Position numbers and translations under genes: made by a program. From assembly GCA_947311255.1 (NCBI GenBank), contig CAMZKL010000040.1, forward strand, positions 1-64,000: 64,000 nt of DNA. Direction: 5' to 3'. Source of the stretch: an uncultured Chlorobiota bacterium. GTDB lineage: Bacteria > Bacteroidota > Bacteroidia > Bacteroidales > JAADGE01. The notes under the pieces were generated by a model. That model was not told the origin of the DNA and ran no database searches. It saw nothing but the letters and a program-made list of their open reading frames with translations. Positions 42,352 to 51,767 of the stretch are shown here, one piece after another (the stretch's first letter is position 1; each line of letters opens with the position of its first letter).

Positions 42352-44334
42352 TTACCCCAGAAGTTTCTTTGCAGTTTTAACAATATTATTTGCTGTAATT
42401 TCAAATTTTTCATATAAAACTTCAATAGGTGCAGAAGCCCCAAAACTATTAATTCCAATAATTTCACCTTCTAAACCTACATATTTATACCAAGACATAT
42501 CCGCACCTGCTTCAATTGCAATTCTTTTGCTTACTCGCTTAGGTAATACTTCCTCTTTATATTCATCAGTCTGATTATCAAATAGTTCTGTTGATAAAAA
42601 TGAAACAACACGAGCTTCAATTCCTTGATTATTTAATATATCTTGTGCTTTCAATGCTATTTCAACTTCTGAACCACTTGCCATCAAAATTAAATCTGCT
42701 CCATAATCTTCGCTTAAAACATATGCGCCTTTATATGCGTTACTAACTTTGGCATACCCTCTTACACTTCTATCAACAGTTGGCAAAGATTGTCTTGTTA
42801 AAATTATTGATGAAGGTCCAGTTGTATTTTTCAATGCAATATCCCAAGCAACAGCAGTTTCATTTGCATCCATTGGTCTTAAATTCAACAAATTAGGAAT
42901 TGCTCTTAAAGAAGATAAATGTTCTATTGGTTGATGAGTAGGTCCATCTTCGCCCAGCCCAATTGAGTCGTGAGTAAAGACATAAATTACTCTTAGTCCC
43001 ATAAGTGCTGCCATTCTAATTGCTGACCTCATATAATCGGAAAATACAAAGAATGTTCCTCCATAAGGAACAATTCCGCCATGAAGAGCCATACCATTCA
43101 TTATAGCTCCCATACCAAATTCTCTTATTCCATAATGTATATATTGTCCGGTATTATTATTATAGCTATATGAATTTTGAGATTTTGCTTTTGTTTTATT
43201 TGAAGGGGTTAAATCAGCAGAACCACCTATTAAATTTGGAAGTTGAGTTGCTAACTCATCAATAACTTTTCCAGAAGATGCTCTTGTTGCAAATTTAGTT
43301 CCTGCTTCAAACTCCGGAATTTTATATTCAAGCTCTTCCCCATCTATTATTTTTTTTAATTCATTTGCTGCATCTTCATTTTGATTATCATATTTGTCAA
43401 AAAGATTATTCCATTCTTTTTCTAAAATATTTCCTTTTTCAATTTTATTTTTGGTAAATTCATAAACTTCTTCCGGCACATAAAATTCTTTGTTTGACAT
43501 TCCAAGGTTTTGTTTTGTTAGAAGTATTTCTTCTGCACTCAGAGGAGAGCCATGTACGGAAGAGGTTCCTGCAAAATTAGGACTTCCATAGCCAATTATT
43601 GTCTTACAAATAATAATTGAAGGTTTATCTGCATTATTTTTAGCATTTTTAATTGCATCTGAAATTTCTTCATGTTTATGACCATCAATTTCTTGAACAT
43701 ACCATCCGTAGGATTCAAATCTTTTTTCAATATCTTCGGAAAAAGAAAGTTTAGTTTCTCCGTCTATTGTTATTTTGTTTGAATCGTATAACAAAATTAA
43801 TTTATTTAATTTATTATGCCCCGCAAAAGAACAAGCTTCGTGAGAAACCCCTTCTTGAAGATCTCCATCACCAGCAGTTACATAAGTGTAATGGTTTACT
43901 ATTTGAGTGTTTGTATTATACTTAGCAGCAAGAATATTTTCTGCCAGTGCCATTCCAACAGCATTTGCAATTCCTTGTCCTAGTGGGCCTGTTGTTGTTT
44001 CAACTCCCTCAGTATCTTGTAACTCAGGATGTCCTGGGGTTTTGCTATGCCATTGTCTAAATTGTTTAATATCGTCAATACTTAAATCGTATCCGTAAAG
44101 ATGTAAAAGGCTGTATAATAGCATACTACCGTGCCCACCAGAAAGTACAAATCTATCCCTATCGAACCAATTAGGGTTTTTAGGGTTAAATTCTAAAAAT
44201 TCATTAAAAAGTACTGTTGTAACATCTGCCATTCCCATAGGAAGTCCAGGATGCCCAGAATTTGCTTTATGTATTGCATCAATTGAGAGAGATCTTACAG
44301 TATTTGCTGTTTTTTTTAATAATTCAATATTCAT
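42352..44334 (-). CDS. tkt: Transketolase
   Basis: The 660-residue thiamine-diphosphate enzyme starts with IDAIHKANSGHPGLPMGMAD and has the ThDP/Mg motif GDGDLQEGVSHEA, HGSPLS, the Glu of IREFGMG (catalytic), the phosphate-binding HDSIGLGEDGPTHQP, and LMASGSEVEIA. It moves two-carbon units in the non-oxidative pentose phosphate pathway. A CAAAAGTA (minus-strand TACTTTTG) box at 44358-44365 is a likely -7 promoter, 24 bases before the start. Confidence 0.96.
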   Translation of the reverse strand: MNIELLKKTANTVRSLSIDAIHKANSGHPGLPMGMADVTTVLFNEFLEFNPKNPNWFDRDRFVLSGGHGSMLLYSLLHLYGYDLSIDDIKQFRQWHSKTPGHPELQDTEGVETTTGPLGQGIANAVGMALAENILAAKYNTNTQIVNHYTYVTAGDGDLQEGVSHEACSFAGHNKLNKLILLYDSNKITIDGETKLSFSEDIEKRFESYGWYVQEIDGHKHEEISDAIKNAKNNADKPSIIICKTIIGYGSPNFAGTSSVHGSPLSAEEILLTKQNLGMSNKEFYVPEEVYEFTKNKIEKGNILEKEWNNLFDKYDNQNEDAANELKKIIDGEELEYKIPEFEAGTKFATRASSGKVIDELATQLPNLIGGSADLTPSNKTKAKSQNSYSYNNNTGQYIHYGIREFGMGAIMNGMALHGGIVPYGGTFFVFSDYMRSAIRMAALMGLRVIYVFTHDSIGLGEDGPTHQPIEHLSSLRAIPNLLNLRPMDANETAVAWDIALKNTTGPSSIILTRQSLPTVDRSVRGYAKVSNAYKGAYVLSEDYGADLILMASGSEVEIALKAQDILNNQGIEARVVSFLSTELFDNQTDEYKEEVLPKRVSKRIAIEAGADMSWYKYVGLEGEIIGINSFGASAPIEVLYEKFEITANNIVKTAKKLLG

Positions 44335-44357
44335 TACAGATAATTTTAAAATTTCTG

Positions 44358-44365
44358 CAAAAGTA
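44358..44365 (-). promoter_or_regulatory. -7 box for tkt
   Basis: The minus strand reads TACTTTTG, an exact TAnnTTTG match 23 bases before the start codon. Confidence 0.5.
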
Positions 44366-44443
44366 GTATTTTAGAATTTAATTATAAGTATTTTACTAGA
44401 AATATTATTTCAAGATATTTATCTGAGTTGGATGTAAGTATAA

Positions 44444-45502
44444 TTATCTGGAAAGTTTTTTCAATCTTTTAAAATGAGAAATTGCAGAATGATATAAACT
44501 TGGATAAACATTATATTCAATATTATTCATTTCTGCATGTTTCTTAATTATTGTAGTTATAATAGGATAATAAGTGTGTGGAATATTAGGAAAAAAATGA
44601 TGTGCAACATGATGATTGAAACCTCCAAAAAAATGAAACATTCTTTTTTTATTTGTACTAAAATCAGCGGTAGTTTGCAATTGATGTTCTGACCATGTAT
44701 ATGGCAGCTTATATTTTTCTGATAAAACAATTTTTTGGTCTTCGCCAACATGTGTGCTTATCAATGCAAAAGTTGTAACTATACTTGTAGAAATATGAAA
44801 AATAAAAAAACCCACTATTGCTAAAAACCAACTCCCCGACAGAGAATATGGCAACAAAATAAATAATACAATGTGCATTATTTTTGCAATAATTAGTATT
44901 ATGATTTCTTTTGAGGGATGTTTGAAAACTTCTTTTAACCCAAATTTATATGTAAAAATATCTTTAAAATCTCTGTAAAAAAACCATACCAATGAATAAA
45001 GACTAAAAGCAATTGGCATATATAAATGTTGATATTTATGGTGCTTTTTTATTTCTTGGTATGGTGATAATCTAATAATTTTTGATTGTTCAATATCCAT
45101 ATCCCAATCCTTAATATTTGAAAATTTGTGATGTGAATAGTTGTGTCTTAGTGCCCAAAAATAACCACTAGTCCCAAGAACATAAAAAATCATCCCTGCT
45201 ATATTGTTTATTTTCTTATTTGCTGAAAAAACGCCATGTGCCGCATCATGCCCAATATTTAAGATTAATGGAACGGCTATTATTCCAATAATGAAAATTA
45301 TTGAAAAATAAATTAAAATATTTGTTACTGAGAAATATAATAAAGTCATTAAAATAAGAAAAAGACTTAATAGTAATAAGCCCTTTGCAAGCATTTTTGC
45401 ATCTGATTTTCCTTTGTAATTACCAAGAGCTGATAAAACTTCTTCTTTTAAATCTATAAAGAAATCATCAGTTCTGGCTTTTTTATATTTTGGTATTTGC
45501 AT
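44444..45502 (-). CDS. Membrane-bound fatty acid desaturase
   Basis: The 352-residue protein has the three histidine clusters of diiron desaturases: HDAAHG (about 90), RHNYSHHK (about 120), and FNHHVAHHFFP (about 315). Hydrophobic stretches between them fit four membrane helices. It resembles front-end or delta-acyl-lipid desaturases, so oxygen is needed for activity; this hints that the cell meets oxygen. A minus-strand -7 box TAGTTTTG lies at 45542-45549. Confidence 0.9.
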   Translation of the reverse strand: MQIPKYKKARTDDFFIDLKEEVLSALGNYKGKSDAKMLAKGLLLLSLFLILMTLLYFSVTNILIYFSIIFIIGIIAVPLILNIGHDAAHGVFSANKKINNIAGMIFYVLGTSGYFWALRHNYSHHKFSNIKDWDMDIEQSKIIRLSPYQEIKKHHKYQHLYMPIAFSLYSLVWFFYRDFKDIFTYKFGLKEVFKHPSKEIIILIIAKIMHIVLFILLPYSLSGSWFLAIVGFFIFHISTSIVTTFALISTHVGEDQKIVLSEKYKLPYTWSEHQLQTTADFSTNKKRMFHFFGGFNHHVAHHFFPNIPHTYYPIITTIIKKHAEMNNIEYNVYPSLYHSAISHFKRLKKLSR

Positions 45503-45549
45503 TTTAGAGTTTTTGCAGAACTAAAATAATACTTTTTAAAACAAAACTA

Positions 45550-46713
45550 TTATTTTTCTATTTCTTTAATCTTATCCGAAGCTTGTTTTTTATAATCGCT
45601 ATGTCCATAAGCAATTTCTTTAAGAAGTTTAAGAGCTTCTTCTTTTCGTCCTTGTTTAAGAAGAGTTAAGGATTTATACCATTCAGCACCTTCAACAAAT
45701 TTATTAAAATCACCTTTTATAATCTTATTAAATTTATTTAGAGCAACATTATATCTCTTTTGATGATAATAGGCAACACCTGCTTTATATATTATTTCAT
45801 AATCTTTACGATTGCCAATTAAATATTTCTCAAAATCATCAGTTGCTTCTTTATAGCTTTTAACTTTAAAAGAGAGTATTCCTCTATTTCTTAAAGAATT
45901 AACAACAAGTTTTGATTTTTTATTTTTATTTATTCCTCTTGATTTGCCAGAAGTAAAAACATTTTCACTTTCTTGTTTTTGTTTATCTACAGTTTCTTTT
46001 TTAATATTTTTATTCTCAGTTATAACTTCTTTATCTGAAGTATTTGAACTCCCAAAATTTTCTTCTAGAACAGATTCTTCGTCAGAAACTTCAGTTATCA
46101 CATCTTCTGTTTCAGAAATTTCATTATTTTTTTCGAGAATATCCTCTTTTTCTGTTTCATTTTCAGTTATATGTTGGGAATCGGAATCATACTGTAAATT
46201 TTCAGCAGTTACACCATTTTCTTCAATATTATTAACAATTTTAGAATCTGAGACTTCATTTATTTCAGCTTCACTTCTTTTATCTTCTGAAATAGTATTT
46301 ATTTCTTTTTTATTAACAACACTTTCATTAGGAGGAAAAATATTCTGGGCTATATCTTTTGAAGAAGAAAAACCAATATCTTTAATCAACAAGCCTATTG
46401 ATAAGAGCAAAGCAATTGATGCTGCAACTGCAAATATTCTTTTAAAATTTGTTTTTTTTGGTAAGATTGATAAAGATTCAGTTTTAGTTTTTTTATCAAT
46501 GGAAGTGTTTAATGAGCCAACAATTGAAGTTAAATTATTTTTATTTTCAAGATAAGACAATCCTTCTAACGCATCGCTACACATTAGACAATCTGCAATA
46601 TGAAGTTCTACTTTTCTATTTCCTTGAACTGACAAATCACCAGACAAGTAGTAATTCATCTCAATATTGGAAAGACAAGTACTTTTGGTGAATATTTTAT
46701 TTAGGTCAGTCAT
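45550..46713 (-). CDS. Zinc-finger anti-sigma factor-like protein with TPR domain
   Basis: The 387-residue protein begins with a small zinc finger: Cys13, His38, Cys42 and Cys45 (HIADCLMC), as in ECF anti-sigma factors. One transmembrane segment follows (about 90-108, FAVAASIALLLSIGLLIKD). The long middle is Glu/Ser-rich and low-complexity. The C-terminus (about 285-380) holds TPR-like helices (SYKEATDDFEKYL, RYNVALNKFNKII, RKEEALKLLKEI). It overlaps the ECF sigma gene by translation order, starting 1 base after the sigma stop, which supports translational coupling. It probably binds the sigma factor at the inner membrane. Confidence 0.75.
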   Translation of the reverse strand: MTDLNKIFTKSTCLSNIEMNYYLSGDLSVQGNRKVELHIADCLMCSDALEGLSYLENKNNLTSIVGSLNTSIDKKTKTESLSILPKKTNFKRIFAVAASIALLLSIGLLIKDIGFSSSKDIAQNIFPPNESVVNKKEINTISEDKRSEAEINEVSDSKIVNNIEENGVTAENLQYDSDSQHITENETEKEDILEKNNEISETEDVITEVSDEESVLEENFGSSNTSDKEVITENKNIKKETVDKQKQESENVFTSGKSRGINKNKKSKLVVNSLRNRGILSFKVKSYKEATDDFEKYLIGNRKDYEIIYKAGVAYYHQKRYNVALNKFNKIIKGDFNKFVEGAEWYKSLTLLKQGRKEEALKLLKEIAYGHSDYKKQASDKIKEIEK

Positions 46714-46714
46714 T

Positions 46715-47344
46715 TTAGGCTATTAAAATAAAAATTAATATAAAAGCAGATATTCCTGCTTGAATTAAAATATTTTTTAGGTTTCTTTTTCCATTTTGTA
46801 TATAACTCTTTACTTTTTTTAAAGAATAATCAGTTATTTCTTCAATTTCTGCATAAGATTTATCTTCCATATAAAACAAACGTACACATTCTTGCTGTTC
46901 ATCATTTAATTGATTCATAGCATCTTGTACGTTTTTAATTTTCGATTCTTTAACATCATTTCCCATAGGATGCGAATTCATGTCATTTTCCATAAAAGTT
47001 TCTGAATCTTTTTTTAATTCTTTTTGGTTTTTAAGATTTTTTTTCTGTTTTCTAATATCCATTAAACAATGATTTCTTGTAACCATATACAACCAAGATT
47101 TAAAATTTTCAATTTTATGGTTCAATAAATCAGTAAAAAGTTTCTCAAAAATCTGCATTACACTATCGTTGCTTTTGTCTTCGTCTTTATGATATTTCAT
47201 AGAAACAAGGAAAACAAATTGGGTATATCTTTTAAATAATTCTCCCACAATTTCTTTATCTTCGCTTTTCTTGTATAAAGAAATTAAATCAATATCTGAT
47301 ATGTCGGTATAAATGCTCAAAAATAATTGTTTTGAAAGAGCCAC
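46715..47344 (-). CDS. ECF RNA polymerase sigma factor
   Basis: The 209-residue protein starts with GTG and has sigma-70 region 2 (ELFKRYTQFVFLVSMKYHKDED to ESWLYMVTRNHCLMDIRK-like) and region 4 (QMNQLNDEQQECVRLFYMEDKSYAEIEEITDYSLKKVKSYIQNGKR). The last ~15 residues GISAFILIFILIA are strongly hydrophobic, which is unusual and may tether the factor to the membrane. It is directly followed by its probable anti-sigma factor, with translational coupling. Confidence 0.85.
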   Translation of the reverse strand: MALSKQLFLSIYTDISDIDLISLYKKSEDKEIVGELFKRYTQFVFLVSMKYHKDEDKSNDSVMQIFEKLFTDLLNHKIENFKSWLYMVTRNHCLMDIRKQKKNLKNQKELKKDSETFMENDMNSHPMGNDVKESKIKNVQDAMNQLNDEQQECVRLFYMEDKSYAEIEEITDYSLKKVKSYIQNGKRNLKNILIQAGISAFILIFILIA

Positions 47345-47421
47345 AAAAATAAAAAAAAATAATGAAATTTGAACTTTTAAGTTAAATTTGTATGTTTAAA
47401 AAGTAATTACATTTTTTTATA

Positions 47422-48291
47422 ATGTTAAAAAACTATTTATCACTCGTAAAGTTTAGTCATACAATTTTTGCAATGCCTTTTGCAATTATAGGTTTTTTTC
47501 TTGCTATAAAAACAAGTCATCTTGAATTATTATCTTATGAAAGCACTAAAATATTTATTTTAGTAGTTTTGGATATGATTTTTGCAAGAAATGCTGCAAT
47601 GGGTTTTAACAGATGGCTAGACAGAAATATTGATGCTAAGAATTCTAGAACCGAGGTTCGTGAAATCCCGTCAGGAAAAATCAAGCCTAACTATGCACTT
47701 TTGTTTGTAATTATTAATTCCGGTTTATTTATGATTGCAACTTATTTTATAAATACACTTGTTTTTATACTTGCTCCTGTTGCTCTTATTGTTGTTTTAG
47801 GATATAGTTATACTAAGAGATTTACATCACTTTGCCATTTTATTTTAGGGCTGGGATTATCGTTAGCTCCTGTTGGTGCGTATATGTCTGTTACTGGAAA
47901 AATATCATTATTACCGGTTTTGTTTTCATTAACAGTTTTATTTTGGACGGCAGGATTTGACATTATATACTCTCTTCAAGATGAGGAGTTTGACAAGAAA
48001 GAGAACTTAAAATCAATTCCAACATATATCGGCAAAAAGAATGCTCTTTATTTATCAACATTGCTTCATATTTCTACGGCAGTTTTTATAATTTGGGCAG
48101 GAATTATTGGTGCAGAGTTTTTAGGAATTTGGTATTGGGCAGGAGCATTTTTCTTTGGTTCATCTCTTACGTATCAACACGTAATTGTAAAACACAACGA
48201 TTTAAGCAAAATTAATTTGGCATTTTTTACAACTAATGGAATTGCTAGTGTTATATTTGCTTTTTTTACGGTTATAAGTTTATATTTTTAA
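47422..48291 (+). CDS. UbiA family prenyltransferase (MqnP-like)
   Basis: The 289-residue protein has about nine hydrophobic segments and both Asp-rich motifs of the UbiA family: NRWLDRNIDAKNSRTEVREIPSG (NxxxDxxxD) and DIIYSLQDEEFDKKENL. It opens with KNYLSLVKFSHTIFAMPFAI. It is most similar to the Bacteroidota 4-hydroxybenzoate/aminofutalosine-pathway prenyltransferase used for menaquinone (MqnP). A TAAATTTG box at 47383-47390 lies 31 bases upstream. Confidence 0.88.
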   Translation: MLKNYLSLVKFSHTIFAMPFAIIGFFLAIKTSHLELLSYESTKIFILVVLDMIFARNAAMGFNRWLDRNIDAKNSRTEVREIPSGKIKPNYALLFVIINSGLFMIATYFINTLVFILAPVALIVVLGYSYTKRFTSLCHFILGLGLSLAPVGAYMSVTGKISLLPVLFSLTVLFWTAGFDIIYSLQDEEFDKKENLKSIPTYIGKKNALYLSTLLHISTAVFIIWAGIIGAEFLGIWYWAGAFFFGSSLTYQHVIVKHNDLSKINLAFFTTNGIASVIFAFFTVISLYF

Positions 48292-48408
48292 TTATAAAAA
48301 ATATATTATTTATCAATAAGTAAATAAATAGCCCTAATACTTGTTATTTTTTATAACAAATTTCCAAATAATTTATTTATTACCAATTTTAATAACTATT
48401 TAAAATAA

Positions 48409-49506
48409 ATGCACATAAAGTTACTTAAAATATTAAATTTTAAAAACTTAGAAGAAGTAAATCTTGAATTATCCGATAAATTAAATTGCTTTACCGGGAA
48501 AAATGGTGCGGGAAAAACAAATCTCTTAGATGCAATTTTCTATCTTTCTTTTACTAAAAGCTATTTTAATAATTCCGACTCATTTAATGTAAATACAAAC
48601 AGTAATTTTTTTCTGATACAGGGAGAATATTTCAGAAATGAAAAAACGGAAAAAATTCATTGCGGTTTTAGTTCTGAAAAAAAGAAAGTTTTTAAACGAA
48701 ATGACAAGGCATATAAAAAATTTTCTGAACATATTGGTTTGTTGCCTATTGTAATGATTTCTCCCGGAGACAGCATTTTAATTCTTGGAGTAAGCGAAGA
48801 AAGACGCAAATATATAGATTCTGTTATTTCACAATACGATAAAGAATATTTGTATTTTTTAATTAAGTATAATAAAATTATAAAACAAAGAAACAGACTT
48901 CTTAAAAACTTTACCCAATCTGGTTATTTTGACAAAGATACAATTAGCATTTATAATAATCAGTTGGCAGAATACGGAAGTTTAATTTTTGAAAAAAGAA
49001 ATGACTTTATTCTTAAATTAAAACCTATTTTTTCAAAGTATTATGAACTAATATCTAAAAAGAATGAAACAGTTGATTTAACATATAAATCTCACTTAAA
49101 AAATGATGTTTTTTTACAATTATTAGAACAAAATATTGAAAGGGATAAAGTTTTGGGTTACACAACCAAAGGTATTCATAGAGACGATTTAGACTTTGCA
49201 ATTAATAATTTTTCATTACGAAAAGCAGGTTCACAAGGCCAGCAAAAGACTTTTTTAATTGCTCTTAAATTTGCTCAATATGAATTTATAAAAGAAATTA
49301 GTAAAATAAGTCCATTATTGTTACTTGATGATATTTTCGATAAGTTTGATGCCGAAAGAGTAGAAGAAATTATAAAGCTCACAAGCAATAATAATTTCGG
49401 GCAGATTTTTATTACCGATACAAATCCTGAAAGAGTTGAAAAAGTAATTGATAAAGATAAAGGTGAATTTAAATTGTTTAATGTTGAAAAAGGTAAAATA
49501 ATATAG
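48409..49506 (+). CDS. recF: DNA replication and repair protein RecF
   Basis: The 365-residue SMC-like ATPase has Walker A GKNGAGKTNLL (about 30-40), the ABC signature GSQGQQKTFLIALKFA, and Walker B LLLLDDIFDKFD. It is shorter than E. coli RecF (357) by little and has the family's lid domain FKNLEEVNLEL at the start. It loads RecA at gaps with RecO/RecR. It is followed by an ICMT-like gene. Confidence 0.92.
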   Translation: MHIKLLKILNFKNLEEVNLELSDKLNCFTGKNGAGKTNLLDAIFYLSFTKSYFNNSDSFNVNTNSNFFLIQGEYFRNEKTEKIHCGFSSEKKKVFKRNDKAYKKFSEHIGLLPIVMISPGDSILILGVSEERRKYIDSVISQYDKEYLYFLIKYNKIIKQRNRLLKNFTQSGYFDKDTISIYNNQLAEYGSLIFEKRNDFILKLKPIFSKYYELISKKNETVDLTYKSHLKNDVFLQLLEQNIERDKVLGYTTKGIHRDDLDFAINNFSLRKAGSQGQQKTFLIALKFAQYEFIKEISKISPLLLLDDIFDKFDAERVEEIIKLTSNNNFGQIFITDTNPERVEKVIDKDKGEFKLFNVEKGKII

Positions 49507-49569
49507 GGTTTCTTTATAACCAGATTAATTTTTTGATTTATTACCAAAAAGAAAATTGTTTAATATAAA

Positions 49570-50091
49570 ATGTTAAAACTTAGCAAAGGAAATATTATAA
49601 GAATTTTTATGTGGCTAATAATGGTTTTTGGCGGAGCTGTAATAAGTATTTATTTTGATACTATTTATTTTAAAAATTTGTTTTATAATCCTATTTTTCA
49701 CTTTATATCTTTTTTATTTGGCTTACTTTTGTTAAAATTAGTTTTAAAAGCTGCCAAAAATACAGGGGAATTTTTAGCAAAAAATGGACGAGAAGGAAAT
49801 ATTCCACGTTTGCAAACAAATAAATTAGTTACTCACGGTTTATACAATTGTATGCGACATCCTATGCACTTTGGATTAATGTTTTTCTTTCTTGCCATTG
49901 CATTATTTATAGGAAGTCCAACTTTTATTATGATTATTGCACCACTAGAAATGCTTTTTATGATTATTATGATAAAATTTTTTGAAGAAAAAGAAGCATA
50001 TAAAAAATTTGGAAATGATTATATCGATTATAAAAATAAAGTGCCTTTTTTCTCTGTTAAAAAAAAATGTTTGAAAGAGTTATTGAAATAA
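49570..50091 (+). CDS. ICMT-like membrane methyltransferase
   Basis: The 173-residue protein has four or five hydrophobic segments and the ICMT/PEMT C-terminal block LVTHGLYNCMRHPMHFGLMF, then EEKEAYKKFGNDYIDYKNKVPFF. Related bacterial proteins methylate isoprenoid thiols, lipids or other hydrophobic acceptors at the membrane using SAM. The substrate is unknown. It follows recF after 63 bases and ends upstream of repeat copy F. Confidence 0.75.
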   Translation: MLKLSKGNIIRIFMWLIMVFGGAVISIYFDTIYFKNLFYNPIFHFISFLFGLLLLKLVLKAAKNTGEFLAKNGREGNIPRLQTNKLVTHGLYNCMRHPMHFGLMFFFLAIALFIGSPTFIMIIAPLEMLFMIIMIKFFEEKEAYKKFGNDYIDYKNKVPFFSVKKKCLKELLK

Positions 50092-50160
50092 ATGTTAGCA
50101 AGTCCAGTTGTGAATATTGCAATAAACATTAAGATTGTAAGAATTTCATTTTAATATTTT

Positions 50161-50290
50161 CCTTATATTCACACATTTACATTTAAAGGATTGATAGTCA
50201 GGGCTTTACTTTTCAAATTAAAGTGATGTAAATTATCTCTTAACTTCCTGTAAATAAACATAGTGAACCCCTGACTTGCAGATTTAAGGT
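50161..50290 (-). repeat. Dispersed intergenic repeat, copy F
   Basis: This matches copy E (42211-42340) in inverted orientation. Both lie between gene ends rather than in promoters. Both carry the words CAAATTAAAGTGAT and CTTAACTTCCTGTAAAT. Confidence 0.75.
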
Positions 50291-50335
50291 TTTTAAAAAA
50301 AATACGCCTCGACTATCATTATATTAAGGGAACTT

Positions 50336-50740
50336 CTAAAAATATTCCCTAATTTTTTCCATAAATTCTTCCGGAGGATTTGTTGGTTTTCCAGTTTTCA
50401 TATCTACAAAAACTAAAGTTGTATTTCCAGTATTTATTAGTTTGCCTTGTTCATTAAAAACTTCATATTCAAATTCCATTTTTTTTGTAGGAAGATTTTT
50501 TACAGTAACTTTAATAGTAAGTTCATCATCGTAATATGCAGGAAGTAAGTACTTTACATTTAATAAAGCAACCGGCATCATTACACCACTTTTTTCCATT
50601 TGAGTGTATGTCCAACCAATTTTTCTTATCATATCGGTTCTTGCAACCTCATAATAAAGCGGATAATTTCCATAATAAACATAAGCCATTTGGTCAGTTT
50701 CTCCGTAGCGTACTCTTATTTTTGTTTCTGTTGTTAACAT
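50336..50740 (-). CDS. YbgC/FadM-type acyl-CoA thioesterase
   Basis: The 134-residue hotdog protein has the 4HBT motif RVRYGETDQMAYVYYGNYPLYYE (catalytic Asp in the ETDQM motif) and VKYLLPAYYDDELTIK. It hydrolyses acyl-CoA or aryl-CoA thioesters in the cytoplasm. It diverges from surE with a short shared upstream region that contains the surE promoter. Confidence 0.88.
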   Translation of the reverse strand: MLTTETKIRVRYGETDQMAYVYYGNYPLYYEVARTDMIRKIGWTYTQMEKSGVMMPVALLNVKYLLPAYYDDELTIKVTVKNLPTKKMEFEYEVFNEQGKLINTGNTTLVFVDMKTGKPTNPPEEFMEKIREYF

Positions 50741-50774
50741 ATTGTTAATTTTAATATTTTCTAAATCTTAAAGA

Positions 50775-50804
50775 TTTGAAAAATCTGTTTATTTGTTACC
50801 TTTG
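50775..50804 (+). promoter_or_regulatory. Promoter for surE
   Basis: TTTG (50775-50778), 18 bases, then TACCTTTG (50797-50804), a perfect fit to the Bacteroidota consensus. It lies inside any reading frame starting at 50793, so the start must be 50829. Confidence 0.75.
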
Positions 50805-50828
50805 CACAAAACTAAAATAAAAAAACGA

Positions 50829-51611
50829 ATGACAAATAAAAGACCTTATATATTAGTAACGAATGACGACGGAATAACCGCAAAGGGTTTAAGAATTTTA
50901 ATTGATACGGCAAAAAAGTTTGGTGATGTTTTGGTTGTTGCACCCGATGCCCCGCAATCTGCAAAATCTCATTCAATAACACAAGCAATACCTATAAAAA
51001 TTGATAAAATTATTGAAGAAGAAGGATATGCAGAATATTCAACTTCTGGTACTCCTGTTGATTGCGTTAAAATTGCAATACACGAACTGTCCAACAGAAA
51101 ATTTGACTTAATACTATCAGGAATTAATCATGGAGCAAACACTTCTGTAAGTGTCTTATATTCAGGAACTATGGCAGCTGCAATTGAGGGAGCAATGCAC
51201 AAAATTAAATCTGTTGGCTTTTCAGTTGATAATCATGACCCAAGTGCAGATTTTAAAGATGTCATTCCGTACATGGAAAATATTATTTCTGAACTTATAA
51301 AAAAAGAACTTCCAAAAGGAGTTTGTTTAAATGTCAACTTCCCAGATGTTACAAAAGTTACAGTAAAAGGAATTGTTGCCGTAAAAGGAGCTGATGGTGT
51401 TTGGGGTGAAAAATTTGTAAAGGCCAATGACCCACATAAGCGTAACTTTGTTTGGATAACAGGAGCATTAACAAATAATGAAGCGGGAAGGGAAGATACA
51501 GATTTATACCAAATTGAACAATGCTATGCGACAGTAACACCGATTAAACTTGATTTTAATTATATTAATTATTTAGATGAACTTTCAAATTGGGAGTTTA
51601 ACAAACTATAA
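50829..51611 (+). CDS. surE: 5'/3'-nucleotidase SurE
   Basis: The start at 50829 (MTNKRPYILVTNDDG) is chosen over a frame-open 50793, because a perfect promoter at 50775-50804 places transcription start at about 50811. The product has the SurE metal motif ILVTNDDG with Asp9-Asp10-like ligands, SAKSHSIT and GTPVDCVKIA, and LSGINHGANT. SurE dephosphorylates nucleoside monophosphates and helps survival in stationary phase. It is a single-gene unit with a terminator at 51646-51666. Confidence 0.95.
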   Translation: MTNKRPYILVTNDDGITAKGLRILIDTAKKFGDVLVVAPDAPQSAKSHSITQAIPIKIDKIIEEEGYAEYSTSGTPVDCVKIAIHELSNRKFDLILSGINHGANTSVSVLYSGTMAAAIEGAMHKIKSVGFSVDNHDPSADFKDVIPYMENIISELIKKELPKGVCLNVNFPDVTKVTVKGIVAVKGADGVWGEKFVKANDPHKRNFVWITGALTNNEAGREDTDLYQIEQCYATVTPIKLDFNYINYLDELSNWEFNKL

Positions 51612-51645
51612 AGTTTCTGTTTGAAATAGATAATACCAATAAAAA

Positions 51646-51666
51646 GTTTCTATTTATAATAGAAAC
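51646..51666 (+). terminator. Terminator after surE
   Basis: A perfect 9-bp stem GTTTCTATT/AATAGAAAC with a 3-base loop, followed by ATTTTCATT, about 35 bases after the surE stop. Confidence 0.65.
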
Positions 51667-51767
51667 ATTTTCATTCTGATTTGCGTTTTAAAATTATATA
51701 AGTATGTGTTATTCTAAAAAAACAAATTCAAAATCCTAAAAAAAATAAAAGTTATTCCTGTTTGGGA

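Noticed and set aside
50793..50828. Start of surE at 50793
   Set aside because: This would begin upstream of the transcription start predicted from a perfect promoter; the next ATG (50829) gives the standard SurE N-terminus.
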